Assembly (NCBI RefSeq): GCF_000613245.1
Contig: NZ_HG964937.1
Coordinates: forward strand, 21,432 to 59,877
Length of the DNA: 38,446 nt
DNA from: Mycobacterium asiaticum DSM 44297
GTDB taxonomy: Bacteria; Actinomycetota; Actinomycetes; Mycobacteriales; Mycobacteriaceae
Direction: 5' to 3'
The notes below the pieces were generated by a model. It ran no database searches, was not told the DNA's origin, and saw nothing but the letters and a program-made list of their open reading frames with translations. Shown here in pieces: positions 23,047-30,933 of this stretch; positions within the stretch are counted from its first letter, which is position 1; each line of letters begins with the position of its first letter. Position numbers and translations under genes: made by a program.

Positions 23047-24117
23047 TCACCACAATAGGAGCACCAACTCCGAGCAGAAGGCCGGACCCATCGCGATCAT
23101 CAGCCCGATCGAGCCGGCCGGTGGCGGATCGGCCATGTTGGCTCCCAGCACATCCAGCACCGAAACTGAAGACAGATTTCCGTTGGCGCGCAACGACTCT
23201 CGAGTATAGTCCAGTGCGTCGGTGGACAGCCCGAGTCCTTTCTCGACGGCTTCGATCACCCGGGGTCCGCCCGGGTGACACACCCAAGTGGACACGTCGT
23301 CCACGGTCAGCCCGTGGTCGGATAGGAAATTGCGGACGTCGTCGCCCAGGTACTTCTCCGTCACAGTTGCGACATCTACCGACAGCACGATGCGGAAGCC
23401 GTCGCTGCCGATGTTCCACCCCATCACGTTTTCGGTGTCGGGATAGAGGCGGCTGCGCGTCGCGAGGACGCGGGGACACACTCCGCCGCCGGTCGCCCGG
23501 TGGGCGCCCTTGGTGACGACGGCGGCCGCGCCGTCGCCGAACAGGCTGGAAGCCACCAGGTTGGCCACAGAGTTATCTTCCCGCTGGATGGTCAGCGAAC
23601 ATAGCTCGACCGCCAATAGCACGCCGACCTGGTCGGGAAACGCCCGCAGATAGTCGTGCATCCGGGCCACCCCGGCGGCACCCGCGACACAACCGAGGCC
23701 GAACAGCGGGACCCGCTTGATGTCCTGGCGCAAGCCCACCCGGGCGGCCAGCCGGGCCTCGAGCGTCGGTACCGCGAGCCCGGTCACCGTCGTCGAGAAC
23801 ACGATGTCAACCTCCGACGGTTCGACATCGGCCCGTCTGAGCGCCTCCAGTAACGCCTCTTCGGCCAGGTCGAGTGCGACGTCGACGAAGGCGTCGTTAG
23901 CCTCGGTGAAACCGCTGAGCTGCGAATAACGTGACAGCGGAAGGGCGGTGTGCCGGGACTCCACACCGCTGCGCATCGCGAACCGTTTGAACTCCGGGCC
24001 GGCGAATTCAACCAGCGCGGTGACGGTGTCCTCCTGGCTGTGCAGGTGCCGCGGGAACTTGACGGCCACACCCGCTACCGCCGGATTCAACCCTGACATG
24101 GTGGTGGTGCTGGACAT
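23047..24117 (-). CDS. Type III polyketide synthase (chalcone/stilbene synthase family)
   Basis: This is a 356-residue ketosynthase-like homodimeric enzyme with the full catalytic triad: Cys143 in PLFGLGCVAGAAG, His281 in VCHPGGP and Asn314 in ANGNLSSVS. Length and motifs fit bacterial alkylresorcinol/alkylpyrone synthases that extend long acyl-CoA starters with malonyl-CoA. First gene of a three-gene operon with an ICMT-type methyltransferase and an FAD monooxygenase, so a methylated, oxidised phenolic lipid or quinone is the expected product. ATG at 24117 faces the divergent SDR (24249) across 131 nt. No strong leftward promoter was recognised in that gap. Confidence 0.94.
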   Translation of the reverse strand: MSSTTTMSGLNPAVAGVAVKFPRHLHSQEDTVTALVEFAGPEFKRFAMRSGVESRHTALPLSRYSQLSGFTEANDAFVDVALDLAEEALLEALRRADVEPSEVDIVFSTTVTGLAVPTLEARLAARVGLRQDIKRVPLFGLGCVAGAAGVARMHDYLRAFPDQVGVLLAVELCSLTIQREDNSVANLVASSLFGDGAAAVVTKGAHRATGGGVCPRVLATRSRLYPDTENVMGWNIGSDGFRIVLSVDVATVTEKYLGDDVRNFLSDHGLTVDDVSTWVCHPGGPRVIEAVEKGLGLSTDALDYTRESLRANGNLSSVSVLDVLGANMADPPPAGSIGLMIAMGPAFCSELVLLLW

Positions 24118-24236
24118 ATGAAAGTGACGGCGCCACCGTCGGATGGGTTCAATCGCCGTCCTGACCAGCGCAGATTTGTACTGCAGCGACCGGGGTATGT
24201 GTCAGGGGACTCGAAACGGCCCACAAGCGCAATGGT

Positions 24237-24242
24237 TAGGTT
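24237..24242 (+). promoter_or_regulatory. Leaderless -10 box of the SDR at 24249
   Basis: TAGGTT matches TANNNT and is followed by exactly 6 nt before the ATG at 24249, so transcription should begin at the start codon. The -35 is not conserved. Confidence 0.55.
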
Positions 24243-24248
24243 GGAAAT

Positions 24249-25406
24249 ATGCGGATTCTGGTGACAGGAGCCACCGGATATATCGGTTCGCGGCTGGTGA
24301 CGGCACTGCTGGCAGAGGGCCACCAGGTGGTGGTCGCCAGTCGGAAACTGGCTCGCCTCAAGGAGTTCGGCTGGTATGGCGAGGTCACCCCGGTCGCGCT
24401 CGATGCCGCCGACCCGCTGTCGTTGAACGCGGCCTTTACTTCTGCCGCGGAGACGGGCGACCCGGTCGAGGTGGTCTATTACCTGGTGCACGGCATCGGG
24501 CAGGCCGACTTCCGCGACGCAGACCGCAAGGCCGCCGCGAACATGGCGGCGGCGGCCAAGGAGGCCGGCGTGCGCCGCATTGTCTATCTCGGCGGCTTCG
24601 TTCCCGAGGACGAGGCGCTGTCCGAACATCTGACCAGCCGGGCCGAGGTGGCCGAGGCGCTCAGTGTGGAGAACGGTCCGGAACTGGTGTGGCTGGGTGC
24701 GGCGATCATCATCGGCGCCGGATCGACGTCGTTCGAGATGCTGCGGTATGTGGCAGACCGGTTCCCGGTGATGCCGATGCCGAATTGGATGGAAAACCCG
24801 ATCGATCCGATCTCCATCCGCGACGTGCTGCACTACCTCGTCGCCGCGGCCGATCCCGACCAGGTGCCTGCCGGCGCGTACGACATCGCCGGGCCGGACA
24901 CCACGTCCTATCGCGGTTTGTACAAGGCGTACGCGCGCAACTCCGGCCGGTGGCGGGCCGCGTTGCCGGTGGTGGGGATCAACACCGCGCTCGCGTCGCG
25001 TGTCACCGCACTGGCGCTGCCCGTGCCGCCGGGCCTGGCCGGTGACTTGGTCGAGTCGCTGGACCACCCCATGCGGGCGTCCGGCAACGGCCTGCGCGGT
25101 CTGGTTCCCGACCCGCCGGGCGGCCTGCTGGGTGTGGACGAATCCATGGCGCTGGCGATCGCTGGTACCAAGCGGTCGGCGCGGCCCGTCAACGCGTTGG
25201 CCGATCCGCACGACCTCGCCGACACCGACCCGGGATGGGCGGGCGGCGACGCGCTGCGCATCCGTAGGCTAGCCCGCATGATCACGCCGCCCTTCGCACG
25301 CCACACACTGGGTCTGGTGAACTTGGTTCCCGGCCCAGTCGCCGGGGCGGTGCGGACCTACCTCGACGTCCTGCTGTCCCTGGCCCCGAAGGTACGCCCT
25401 GCATGA
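24249..25406 (+). CDS. Atypical SDR (NAD(P)H-binding, nucleoside-sugar-epimerase-like)
   Basis: The 385-residue protein starts MRILVTGATGYIGSRLVTAL, a TGATGYxG dinucleotide loop of atypical/extended SDRs, then YYLVHGIGQADFRDAD and RRIVYLGGFVPED; no clear YxxxK is visible. A long C-terminal region (about residues 230-385) has no recognised motif. It is related in its N-terminal half to the protein at 26147-27529 (shared VVYYLVH, RRIVYLGG, SFEM(I/L)R and PI..RDVL.YLVAA), so the two are probably paralogues flanking the CPBP gene. It lies divergent to the PKS operon and overlaps the CPBP gene by ATGA (25403-25406). Substrate unknown; involvement in the polyketide pathway is possible but not shown. 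Confidence 0.85.
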   Translation: MRILVTGATGYIGSRLVTALLAEGHQVVVASRKLARLKEFGWYGEVTPVALDAADPLSLNAAFTSAAETGDPVEVVYYLVHGIGQADFRDADRKAAANMAAAAKEAGVRRIVYLGGFVPEDEALSEHLTSRAEVAEALSVENGPELVWLGAAIIIGAGSTSFEMLRYVADRFPVMPMPNWMENPIDPISIRDVLHYLVAAADPDQVPAGAYDIAGPDTTSYRGLYKAYARNSGRWRAALPVVGINTALASRVTALALPVPPGLAGDLVESLDHPMRASGNGLRGLVPDPPGGLLGVDESMALAIAGTKRSARPVNALADPHDLADTDPGWAGGDALRIRRLARMITPPFARHTLGLVNLVPGPVAGAVRTYLDVLLSLAPKVRPA

Positions 25407-26140
25407 GTCAGCCGACGGCGGCTCCCTGCGCACCGCCCCACGCCACGACGCCGTTCGGCGAATTTCGCCGTGCCATCACCAATGTGGCGGTGCCGCATCA
25501 CGAGTCGCCCCGCGTCATTCGGCGCCGGCGCATCATCGTCGCAATCACTCTGGTGGTCGGTGCCGCGATATTGGGCTTCTCGCTGCGAACCAAGCCGGGA
25601 GATCCCGCCTTTTACTGGCTGACGTTGACGCTGGCGGCGGTCTGGTTTCTGGGTGCGTTCATTTCTGGGCCGCTGCACCTGGGCGGCATATGTTGGCGTG
25701 GTCGTAACCAGCGTCCCGTGATCACCGGGATCGCCACCGGCTTGCTGCTCGGCGGTGTGTTCATAGTCGGTGCGCTGATCGTCCGCGAGATCACCCCGGT
25801 GGCGGCGTTGATAACCCGGGTGCTGCTGTACGCCAACCAGGGTTCGTTCTTGCTCGTCGTGCTGATCACAGTGGTGAACGGAGTCGCCGAGGAAACATTC
25901 TTCCGCGGCGCGCTCTACACGGCGTTGTGCCGGCATCATCCGCTGGTGATTTCGACGGTGCTCTACGTCCTGGCGACGATGGCCGCCGGGAACCCGATGC
26001 TGGGTTTCGCCGGAATCATTTTGGGCACGGTGAACGCTTTGCAGCGGCGAGCCACCGGCGGGATCCTGGCGCCGATGCTGACGCATTTTTTCTGGGGCCT
26101 GATCATGGTGCTGGTGCTGCCGCCCATGTTCGGTGTCTAA
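25403..26140 (+). CDS. CPBP/CAAX-protease-like integral membrane protein, active site incomplete
   Basis: This is a 245-residue membrane protein with a cytoplasmic N-terminus of about 45 residues and about six hydrophobic segments. The Abi/CPBP motif 1 EExxxR is intact (VAEETFFRGALY). The position of motif 2, normally FxxxH at the end of the next helix, reads LYVLATM without His. Motif 3 keeps one His (PMLTHFFWG) but lacks the usual Asn. It may thus be an inactive or altered member of this glutamic-protease family. The start ATG overlaps the upstream SDR stop (ATGA). The stop codon lies within the palindrome TAACGCGCGTTA shared with the convergent gene. It probably corresponds to the Rv1140 position in M. 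tuberculosis (memory). Confidence 0.85.
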   Translation: MSQPTAAPCAPPHATTPFGEFRRAITNVAVPHHESPRVIRRRRIIVAITLVVGAAILGFSLRTKPGDPAFYWLTLTLAAVWFLGAFISGPLHLGGICWRGRNQRPVITGIATGLLLGGVFIVGALIVREITPVAALITRVLLYANQGSFLLVVLITVVNGVAEETFFRGALYTALCRHHPLVISTVLYVLATMAAGNPMLGFAGIILGTVNALQRRATGGILAPMLTHFFWGLIMVLVLPPMFGV

Positions 26141-26146
26141 CGCGCG

Positions 26147-27529
26147 TTAATCGGAAGCGGCGACATTGCTCGCCAGTGCGCGTAACGCGGCGCCATGCAC
26201 GGGCCGTAGCAGCAACCAGTAGAACCGGCCGGCGATTCCGCAGGGAATCACCACTGCCCGCTGCGTGTACTTACTCCCACCGCTGTCCTGCGGGGTGACG
26301 CTGACTTCCAGCCACGTACGCACGGGTGCCCGCACCTCGGCCTGGAACCGCAGCCTGGCGCCCGGCTCACATTCTGCGATGCGCCAGCGTTGCGCCGCAC
26401 CGCTGCGCCGCGGCCCGACGGGAAACCAGCGCCAGCGCCCGTCGCTCACAACGTTTTCCGCAGCCTTCCAGACGTCACCCGGGGCGGCGGAGGTGACGCG
26501 GGTCTGCTCGTCGGTGTAGACGATCTCGCCCGCCCAGTCCGGGTCACTGGGCAACGGCTCGCCGGGTTCGGACTGCAACGAGGCCCAGGTCGGCTCCGGT
26601 AGGCCGCGGCCGGCGCGGTCCAGCGCCGTCGCGACCGCCTCCCGGTAGCTGGTCAAACCGTTCGGTGGCCGCTTGATGATCGAATCAATCTCGTTGTTGC
26701 GCATCACCGCATCACATTCCAGCGACTCGACCAGCGGGCGCGCCAAGCCGGACGGGATCGGGGTCACCGTGCCGACCCACAGGCTGGCGATGGTCGGCGT
26801 CAGGAACGGCAGGACGATCATCCGGCGTCTGCTCAACCCGGCGACCTCGGCGTAAACCTGCATCATGTCGCCGTACTCCAGCACGTCTGGGCCGCCGACA
26901 TCCCAGGTCCGCGAGCCGGGCACCTCGGCGGTGGCCGCCGCCACCAGGTAGTACAGGACGTCGCGGACCGCGATCGGCTGAATCTTGTTGTGCACCCATT
27001 TCGGCGTGGTCATCACCGGCAACCGGTCGGTGAGGTGCCGGATCATCTCGAACGATGCGGACCCCGAGCCGACGACTACGCCCGCTTGCAGCACGACCGT
27101 CTCGATGCCGGACTCGATGAGGCGGTCGCCCACCGCCTTGCGCGACTCGAGGTGCGGCGAGAGCCGGCTGTTGTCCGGATGCAGGCCGCCCAGATACACG
27201 ATCCGGCGTACGCCAGTCCGTTTGGCCGCCGTCACCACATTGCGGACGGCGCGCTCTTCCTCGGCGGCAAAGTCTTTCGAGCCGCCCATCGAGTGGACCA
27301 GGTAGTAGACGACGTCGATCCCGTCGAAGGCCTTCACCAGCGAGTCGGCGTCGCTCAGATCGCCTTGGGCGACCTCAGCCTGGGAGCGCCAGGGTACGTC
27401 GTCCAGCTTCTCCGGTTTTCGAGCCAGCGCGCGCACCGAGTGCCCCTCGTCCAGCAGGCGCGGTGCCAATCGCGCGCCGACGTAACCGGTGGCCCCGGTC
27501 ACCAGACAACGAACCCGCTCAGCCGTCAC
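26147..27529 (-). CDS. SDR-DUF2867 fusion protein
   Basis: This is a 460-residue, two-part protein. Residues 1-300 are an atypical NAD(P)-binding SDR (RCLVTGATGYVGARLAPRL at the start, VVYYLVHSMGG, RRIVYLGGLHPDNSRLSPHL). Residues about 330-455 are a DUF2867/SRPBCC-like domain (WAGEIVYTDEQTRVTSAAPG, RWRWFPVGP, PCGIAGRFYWLLLRPVHG). This architecture is common in actinobacteria and uncharacterised; the second domain could bind a lipid or quinone. GTG start at 27529 has GGGAG just upstream. It converges with the CPBP gene and is preceded by the crotonase on the same strand 33 nt away, so the two are probably co-transcribed. Paralogue of the N-terminal half of the protein at 24249. Confidence 0.87.
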   Translation of the reverse strand: MTAERVRCLVTGATGYVGARLAPRLLDEGHSVRALARKPEKLDDVPWRSQAEVAQGDLSDADSLVKAFDGIDVVYYLVHSMGGSKDFAAEEERAVRNVVTAAKRTGVRRIVYLGGLHPDNSRLSPHLESRKAVGDRLIESGIETVVLQAGVVVGSGSASFEMIRHLTDRLPVMTTPKWVHNKIQPIAVRDVLYYLVAAATAEVPGSRTWDVGGPDVLEYGDMMQVYAEVAGLSRRRMIVLPFLTPTIASLWVGTVTPIPSGLARPLVESLECDAVMRNNEIDSIIKRPPNGLTSYREAVATALDRAGRGLPEPTWASLQSEPGEPLPSDPDWAGEIVYTDEQTRVTSAAPGDVWKAAENVVSDGRWRWFPVGPRRSGAAQRWRIAECEPGARLRFQAEVRAPVRTWLEVSVTPQDSGGSKYTQRAVVIPCGIAGRFYWLLLRPVHGAALRALASNVAASD

Positions 27530-27562
27530 TCCCGGGGATTGCCCGGTTTAGGCCGATCTAAC

Positions 27563-28375
27563 TCAGGAATCGGTGAAGCTGGGGGCGCGACGTTCCTGGA
27601 AGGCCTTGGTGCCCTCTTTGAAATCGGGTGCTTGCAACAGCCCGGATTGGCCTTCGAATTCGCCTTCCAGGGTGGCGTCCAGTTCGGTGAGGGTGGCGGC
27701 GTTGATCGCGCCCTTGGTCTTTGCGAAGGCCACCGCGGGACCCGACAGCAACCGGGCGATCACCTTGTCTACCTCGGCGTCGAACTCCTCGGCGGGATAG
27801 ACCTCGCTCACCAGTCCCCAGGACAACGCCTCGGCGGCGGTCAAGCGCTCGGGCAGCAGGGCCATTTTCAGTGCGCGGATCCGGCCGACTGCGGCCGCGA
27901 TCAGGGCCGACGCGCCGCCGTCGGGCATCAACCCGATTTTGGTGAACGCGAGCATGAAAAAAGCCTTCTCCGAAGCTAATACGACGTCACAGGCCAGCGC
28001 GATCGAGACGCCGACGCCGGCCGCCGGTCCCTGCACAACGGCCACGACCGGACGCGGCAGGGCAGTGATGGCGCGGATCAGGCGGTTGATCTCCAGGATG
28101 ATCTCGTCGGGCGGCACACCGCCGCCGCCGGACATGTCGTCGGCGCTGATGCCGGCTCCGGAACTGAACCCGCGACCCGCGCCACCCAGGCGGACCACCC
28201 GCACGGCCGGGTCGGTGGCCGCGTGCTCTACGGCATCGGCCAGGCCGGTGATCACCGGGATGATCAGCGAATTGAGGCTGTCGGGCCGGTTGATGGTGAG
28301 TGAGAGCACGCCATCGGTCAGGTCGACGTCAAGACCCTCGACTGGGGCGAGAGTGGCAATTCCAGATTCGGACAT
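27563..28375 (-). CDS. echA11: Crotonase-family enoyl-CoA isomerase-type protein (EchA11-like)
   Basis: This 270-residue crotonase keeps the oxyanion elements [13 protein letters not shown] and [18 protein letters not shown]. Both hydratase glutamates are replaced: the first position is Ser in GVSIALACD and the second is Thr in [13 protein letters not shown]. The conserved Asp in GLMPDGG is seen in PaaG-like and enoyl-CoA isomerases, so isomerisation is more likely than hydration. The sequence closely resembles what I recall of M. tuberculosis EchA11 (Rv1141c). Start ATG at 28375 lies 7 nt after TAATGT (minus strand 28388-28383), a leaderless arrangement. It is upstream of the SDR-DUF2867 gene on the same strand and divergent from mcr. 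Confidence 0.88.
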   Translation of the reverse strand: MSESGIATLAPVEGLDVDLTDGVLSLTINRPDSLNSLIIPVITGLADAVEHAATDPAVRVVRLGGAGRGFSSGAGISADDMSGGGGVPPDEIILEINRLIRAITALPRPVVAVVQGPAAGVGVSIALACDVVLASEKAFFMLAFTKIGLMPDGGASALIAAAVGRIRALKMALLPERLTAAEALSWGLVSEVYPAEEFDAEVDKVIARLLSGPAVAFAKTKGAINAATLTELDATLEGEFEGQSGLLQAPDFKEGTKAFQERRAPSFTDS

Positions 28376-28499
28376 GCCGTTTACATTAGGCCCCCGGGGT
28401 GCAGCGCGGCGCACCGCGGCTGCGAAGATGCAATCAACCGGTTGTTCGGCCCCTAGCGCGGGCCGAGGACGTCAGAGCGGACGAAAGGTCGGTGCTCCC

Positions 28500-29579
28500 A
28501 TGGCGGGACCCCTGAGTGGATTGCGAGTTGTCGAACTGTCGGGGATCGGGCCGGGCCCGCACGCCGCGATGATCCTGGGAGACCTCGGCGCCGACGTGGT
28601 GCGGGTCGATCGACCGTCGGGAGCGCCGGGCGGCATCGTCAAAGACGCGATGAGCCGCAACCGCCGCGTCGTGACCGCCGACCTCAAGTCCGACGAGGGG
28701 CGCCAAGCGGTGCTCAAGCTCGTCGCCAAGGCGGACGTGCTGATCGAGGGTTACCGCCCCGGCGTCACCGAGCGCCTCGGGCTGGGGCCCGACGACTGTG
28801 CCAAGGTCAACGACCGGCTGATTTATGCCCGGATGACCGGCTGGGGGCAGACCGGCCCGCGCAGCCAGCAGGCCGGCCACGACATCAACTACATCTCCCT
28901 GAACGGCATCTTGCACTCAATCGGCCGGGTCAACGAGCGTCCGGTGCCGCCGCTGAACCTGGTCGGCGACTTCGGCGGCGGCTCGATGTTCTTGCTGCTC
29001 GGGATCCTGTCGGCGCTGTGGGAGCGGCATACCTCCGGCAAGGGTCAGGTGGTGGACGCCGCCATGGTCGACGGGTCCAGCGTGCTGGTGCAGATGATGT
29101 GGCAGATGCGGGCCTCGGGCATGTGGACCGACGTGCGCGGCACCAACATGCTCGACGGCGGCGCCCCTTACTACGACACCTACGAGTGCGCCGATGGCCG
29201 CTACGTCGCGGTCGGCGCGATCGAGCCGCAGTTCTACGCAGCGATGATCCAAGGGCTGGGACTGGACGCGGCCACGCTCCCGCCGCAGAACGACGTCGCG
29301 CGCTGGCCCGAGTTGCGCGCGGTGCTCACCGAGGCGTTCGGCGGCCGCGACCGCGACCACTGGGCCAAGGTCTTCGCGGACTCCGACGCCTGCGTGACGC
29401 CGGTGCTGGCCTTCGGGGAGGCGAACACCGAGCCGCACATCGCCGAGCGCAACACGCTGTACGAATTGGACGGCAACTTGCAACCCATGCCGGCCCCGCG
29501 GTTCTCGCGCACGCCCGCAGAGACCCCGCGCCCGGCGCAGGTGGGTGACATCGAAGCCCTTCTGAACGACTGGGTATAG
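28500..29579 (+). CDS. mcr: Alpha-methylacyl-CoA racemase
   Basis: This is a 359-residue protein of the CoA-transferase III/racemase family starting [20 protein letters not shown]. Residues matching the characterised M. tuberculosis MCR active site are visible: Arg in [12 protein letters not shown], His in [12 protein letters not shown] and Asp in [13 protein letters not shown]. It interconverts (2R)- and (2S)-2-methylacyl-CoA esters, needed to degrade methyl-branched chains such as the cholesterol side chain or phytanic-type acids. ATG at 28500 is preceded by GAAAGGTCGG. A much longer in-frame ORF upstream runs over the antisense of the crotonase and is not real. It is followed by an SDR 60 nt downstream, as in Rv1143-Rv1144. 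Confidence 0.95.
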   Translation: MAGPLSGLRVVELSGIGPGPHAAMILGDLGADVVRVDRPSGAPGGIVKDAMSRNRRVVTADLKSDEGRQAVLKLVAKADVLIEGYRPGVTERLGLGPDDCAKVNDRLIYARMTGWGQTGPRSQQAGHDINYISLNGILHSIGRVNERPVPPLNLVGDFGGGSMFLLLGILSALWERHTSGKGQVVDAAMVDGSSVLVQMMWQMRASGMWTDVRGTNMLDGGAPYYDTYECADGRYVAVGAIEPQFYAAMIQGLGLDAATLPPQNDVARWPELRAVLTEAFGGRDRDHWAKVFADSDACVTPVLAFGEANTEPHIAERNTLYELDGNLQPMPAPRFSRTPAETPRPAQVGDIEALLNDWV

Positions 29580-29581
29580 TC

Positions 29582-29601
29582 CCAACCAACCAGTAGGTAG
29601 G
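29582..29601. promoter_or_regulatory. TetR-operator-like inverted repeat before the SDR at 29640
   Basis: CCAACCAAC (29582-29590), CA, GTAGGTAGG (29593-29601): 9-bp inverted arms matching at 7 of 9 positions with a 2-nt spacer. Size and ACC/GGT content resemble mycobacterial TetR binding sites. It lies 3 nt after the mcr stop and 39 nt before the SDR start. Confidence 0.4.
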
Positions 29602-29639
29602 GCTATGCGGCCACCCAGGTCGCCGGAGGAAGGACTCGC

Positions 29640-30404
29640 ATGGAGATCAGGGACGCCGTTGCCGTCGTCACGGGAGGCGCGTCGGGCTTGGGTCTGGCGA
29701 CTACGAAGCGTTTGCTCGACGCCGGGGCGCAGGTGGTGGTGCTTGATCTCAGGGGCGAGGAAGCTGTCCAGCAGCTGGGGGAGCGGGCACACTTCGTACA
29801 GACGAACGTCACCGACGAGGCCGGCGTCACCAAGGCGCTCGACACCGCCGAGTCCCTGGGCCCCGTGCGCATCAACGTCAACTGCGCCGGCATCGGCAAC
29901 GCCATCAAGACGCTTTCCAAGGACGGCCCCTTCCCGCTGGACGGCTTCAAGAAGGTGGTCGAGGTCAACCTGATCGGGACCTTCAACGTGCTGCGGCTGG
30001 CCGCCGAGCGGATTGCCAAGACCGATCCGATCGGTCCCGAAACAAGTCCGGAGCGCGGCGTCATCATCAACACCGCATCGGTCGCGGCATTCGACGGCCA
30101 GATCGGCCAGGCCGCCTACTCGGCCTCGAAGGGCGGTGTTGTCGGCATGACGCTGCCGATCGCCCGGGACCTATCCCGCGAGCTCATCCGGGTGGTGACC
30201 ATCGCGCCGGGTCTGTTCAAGACCCCGTTGCTCGGTTCGCTGCCCGAGGAAGCGCAGAAGTCGCTGGGCAAGCAGGTTCCGCACCCGGCCCGGTTGGGCG
30301 ACCCGGACGAGTACGGCGCGCTGGCTCAGCACATCGTGGAGAACCCGATGCTCAACGGCGAGGTCATCCGACTCGACGGCGCCATCCGGATGGCACCGCG
30401 CTAG
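29640..30404 (+). CDS. Short-chain dehydrogenase, 3-hydroxyacyl-CoA/17-beta-HSD10-like
   Basis: This is a 254-residue SDR close to type 10 17-beta-hydroxysteroid / 3-hydroxy-2-methylacyl-CoA dehydrogenases: [28 protein letters not shown] (acidic, so NAD preferred), [33 protein letters not shown] with catalytic Ser and Tyr, SKGGVVGMT with Lys, and [15 protein letters not shown]. With mcr upstream it would oxidise the 3-hydroxyacyl-CoA formed from methyl-branched substrates. ATG at 29640 follows GGAGGAAGG. The operator-like inverted repeat at 29582 suggests separate control. It corresponds to Rv1144 by position (memory). Confidence 0.92.
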   Translation: MEIRDAVAVVTGGASGLGLATTKRLLDAGAQVVVLDLRGEEAVQQLGERAHFVQTNVTDEAGVTKALDTAESLGPVRINVNCAGIGNAIKTLSKDGPFPLDGFKKVVEVNLIGTFNVLRLAAERIAKTDPIGPETSPERGVIINTASVAAFDGQIGQAAYSASKGGVVGMTLPIARDLSRELIRVVTIAPGLFKTPLLGSLPEEAQKSLGKQVPHPARLGDPDEYGALAQHIVENPMLNGEVIRLDGAIRMAPR

Positions 30405-30418
30405 TCGCCTGGGGCGAC

Positions 30419-30448
30419 AAAAAAGCCCCCCGCGATCGCGGGGGGCTT
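30419..30448 (-). terminator. Strong intrinsic terminator of the leftward small-ORF operon
   Basis: AAGCCCCCCGCGATCGCGGGGGGCTT (30423-30448) is a perfect 26-nt palindrome. Read leftward, the stem is followed by a run of six U (A-run at 30419-30424), a textbook intrinsic terminator on the minus strand. On the plus strand only two T follow, so it would serve the SDR at 29640 less well. Confidence 0.85.
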
Positions 30449-30467
30449 AAGCGACGACACAGGTTCG

Positions 30468-30530
30468 CTATCGACGGAACCAACGTGTGGCGGTCGGTTC
30501 TGCCATCAGAAGTCGTGCAATTACGCCCAT
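30468..30530 (-). CDS. Tiny ORF of 20 codons, cationic peptide (second gene of small operon)
   Basis: The ORF encodes 20 residues, beginning MGVIARLL and ending TRWFRR, with four Arg and one Glu, so it is basic and partly amphipathic. A ribosome binding site GAGGT sits 6 nt before the ATG (30530) and overlaps the stop of the preceding 43-codon ORF, suggesting translational coupling. Twenty nucleotides after its stop begins a strong leftward terminator. No function is recognised. Its placement between a coupled upstream ORF and a terminator argues against chance, but conservation must be tested. Confidence 0.55.
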   Translation of the reverse strand: MGVIARLLMAEPTATRWFRR

Positions 30531-30539
30531 GGTGTTACC

Positions 30540-30671
30540 TCAGCTCGCTGTCGGCAGGGGTTGCCAGTCTTCGAATTGCTCCGAGGTCTCACCTTCGACC
30601 AGCATGTCGCCGTGGTAGAGAGCCTCGAAGTCAGCCTTGATGACATCGGCACTGGTGTCGTCGATCCACAT
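30540..30671 (-). CDS. Small ORF of 43 codons, acidic protein (first gene of small operon)
   Basis: The ORF begins MWIDDTSADVIKADFEALYH and ends EDWQPLPTAS. It has eleven Asp/Glu and one Lys, no membrane segment and no Cys. ATG at 30671 is preceded at 7 nt by the -10 box TACGCT (minus strand 30684-30679), consistent with leaderless transcription; an in-frame ATG at 30695 would give 51 residues but lacks a ribosome binding site. Its TGA overlaps the ribosome binding site of the next, 20-codon ORF. Together they make a leftward bicistronic unit with promoter and terminator in the gap between the SDR at 29640 and mmpL13. I do not recognise a family. Confidence 0.6.
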   Translation of the reverse strand: MWIDDTSADVIKADFEALYHGDMLVEGETSEQFEDWQPLPTAS

Positions 30672-30738
30672 GACACTGAGCGTAAAAGCCCGCATTAAGG
30701 AATCGGTGAGTCACGATTCGGAAAATGGTGGCAATTCT

Positions 30739-30750
30739 TACCGGCCGGTA
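30739..30750. promoter_or_regulatory. 12-bp perfect palindrome TACCGGCCGGTA
   Basis: TACCGGCCGGTA is a perfect 12-bp palindrome of the ACC...GGT type found in TetR operators. It lies about 55 nt upstream of the -10 of the small-ORF operon and 184 nt upstream of mmpL13, so it could control either. The remainder of 30751-30933 shows a -35-like TTGGAC (30837-30842) with a weak -10 (TAAACA, 30862-30867). Confidence 0.4.
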
Positions 30751-30933
30751 GGTTGCCTGGCGACGGCCGAGAGTACCCATTCGGGTTCCGGTTGAACCGT
30801 TCCAGGGCTATACCCGTAAATAGGGCACGGGTGCTGTTGGACATCTGTACGTTAGCGTGGGTAAACATCGCGATTTATCGAGGCTGCGGGGGCTCCTTCG
30901 GGATGGTTGGCGCCTGCGGCGGAGGGACACGAA

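Noticed and set aside
27939..28499. N-terminal extension of the mcr frame
   Set aside because: It runs over the antisense of the crotonase; the racemase family starts at the ATG at 28500, which has a ribosome binding site.
30423..30448. Terminator of the rightward SDR (29640-30404)
   Set aside because: The U-tract is on the leftward strand only; on the plus strand just TT follows the stem, so the leftward small-ORF operon is the better owner, although hairpin-only function is possible.
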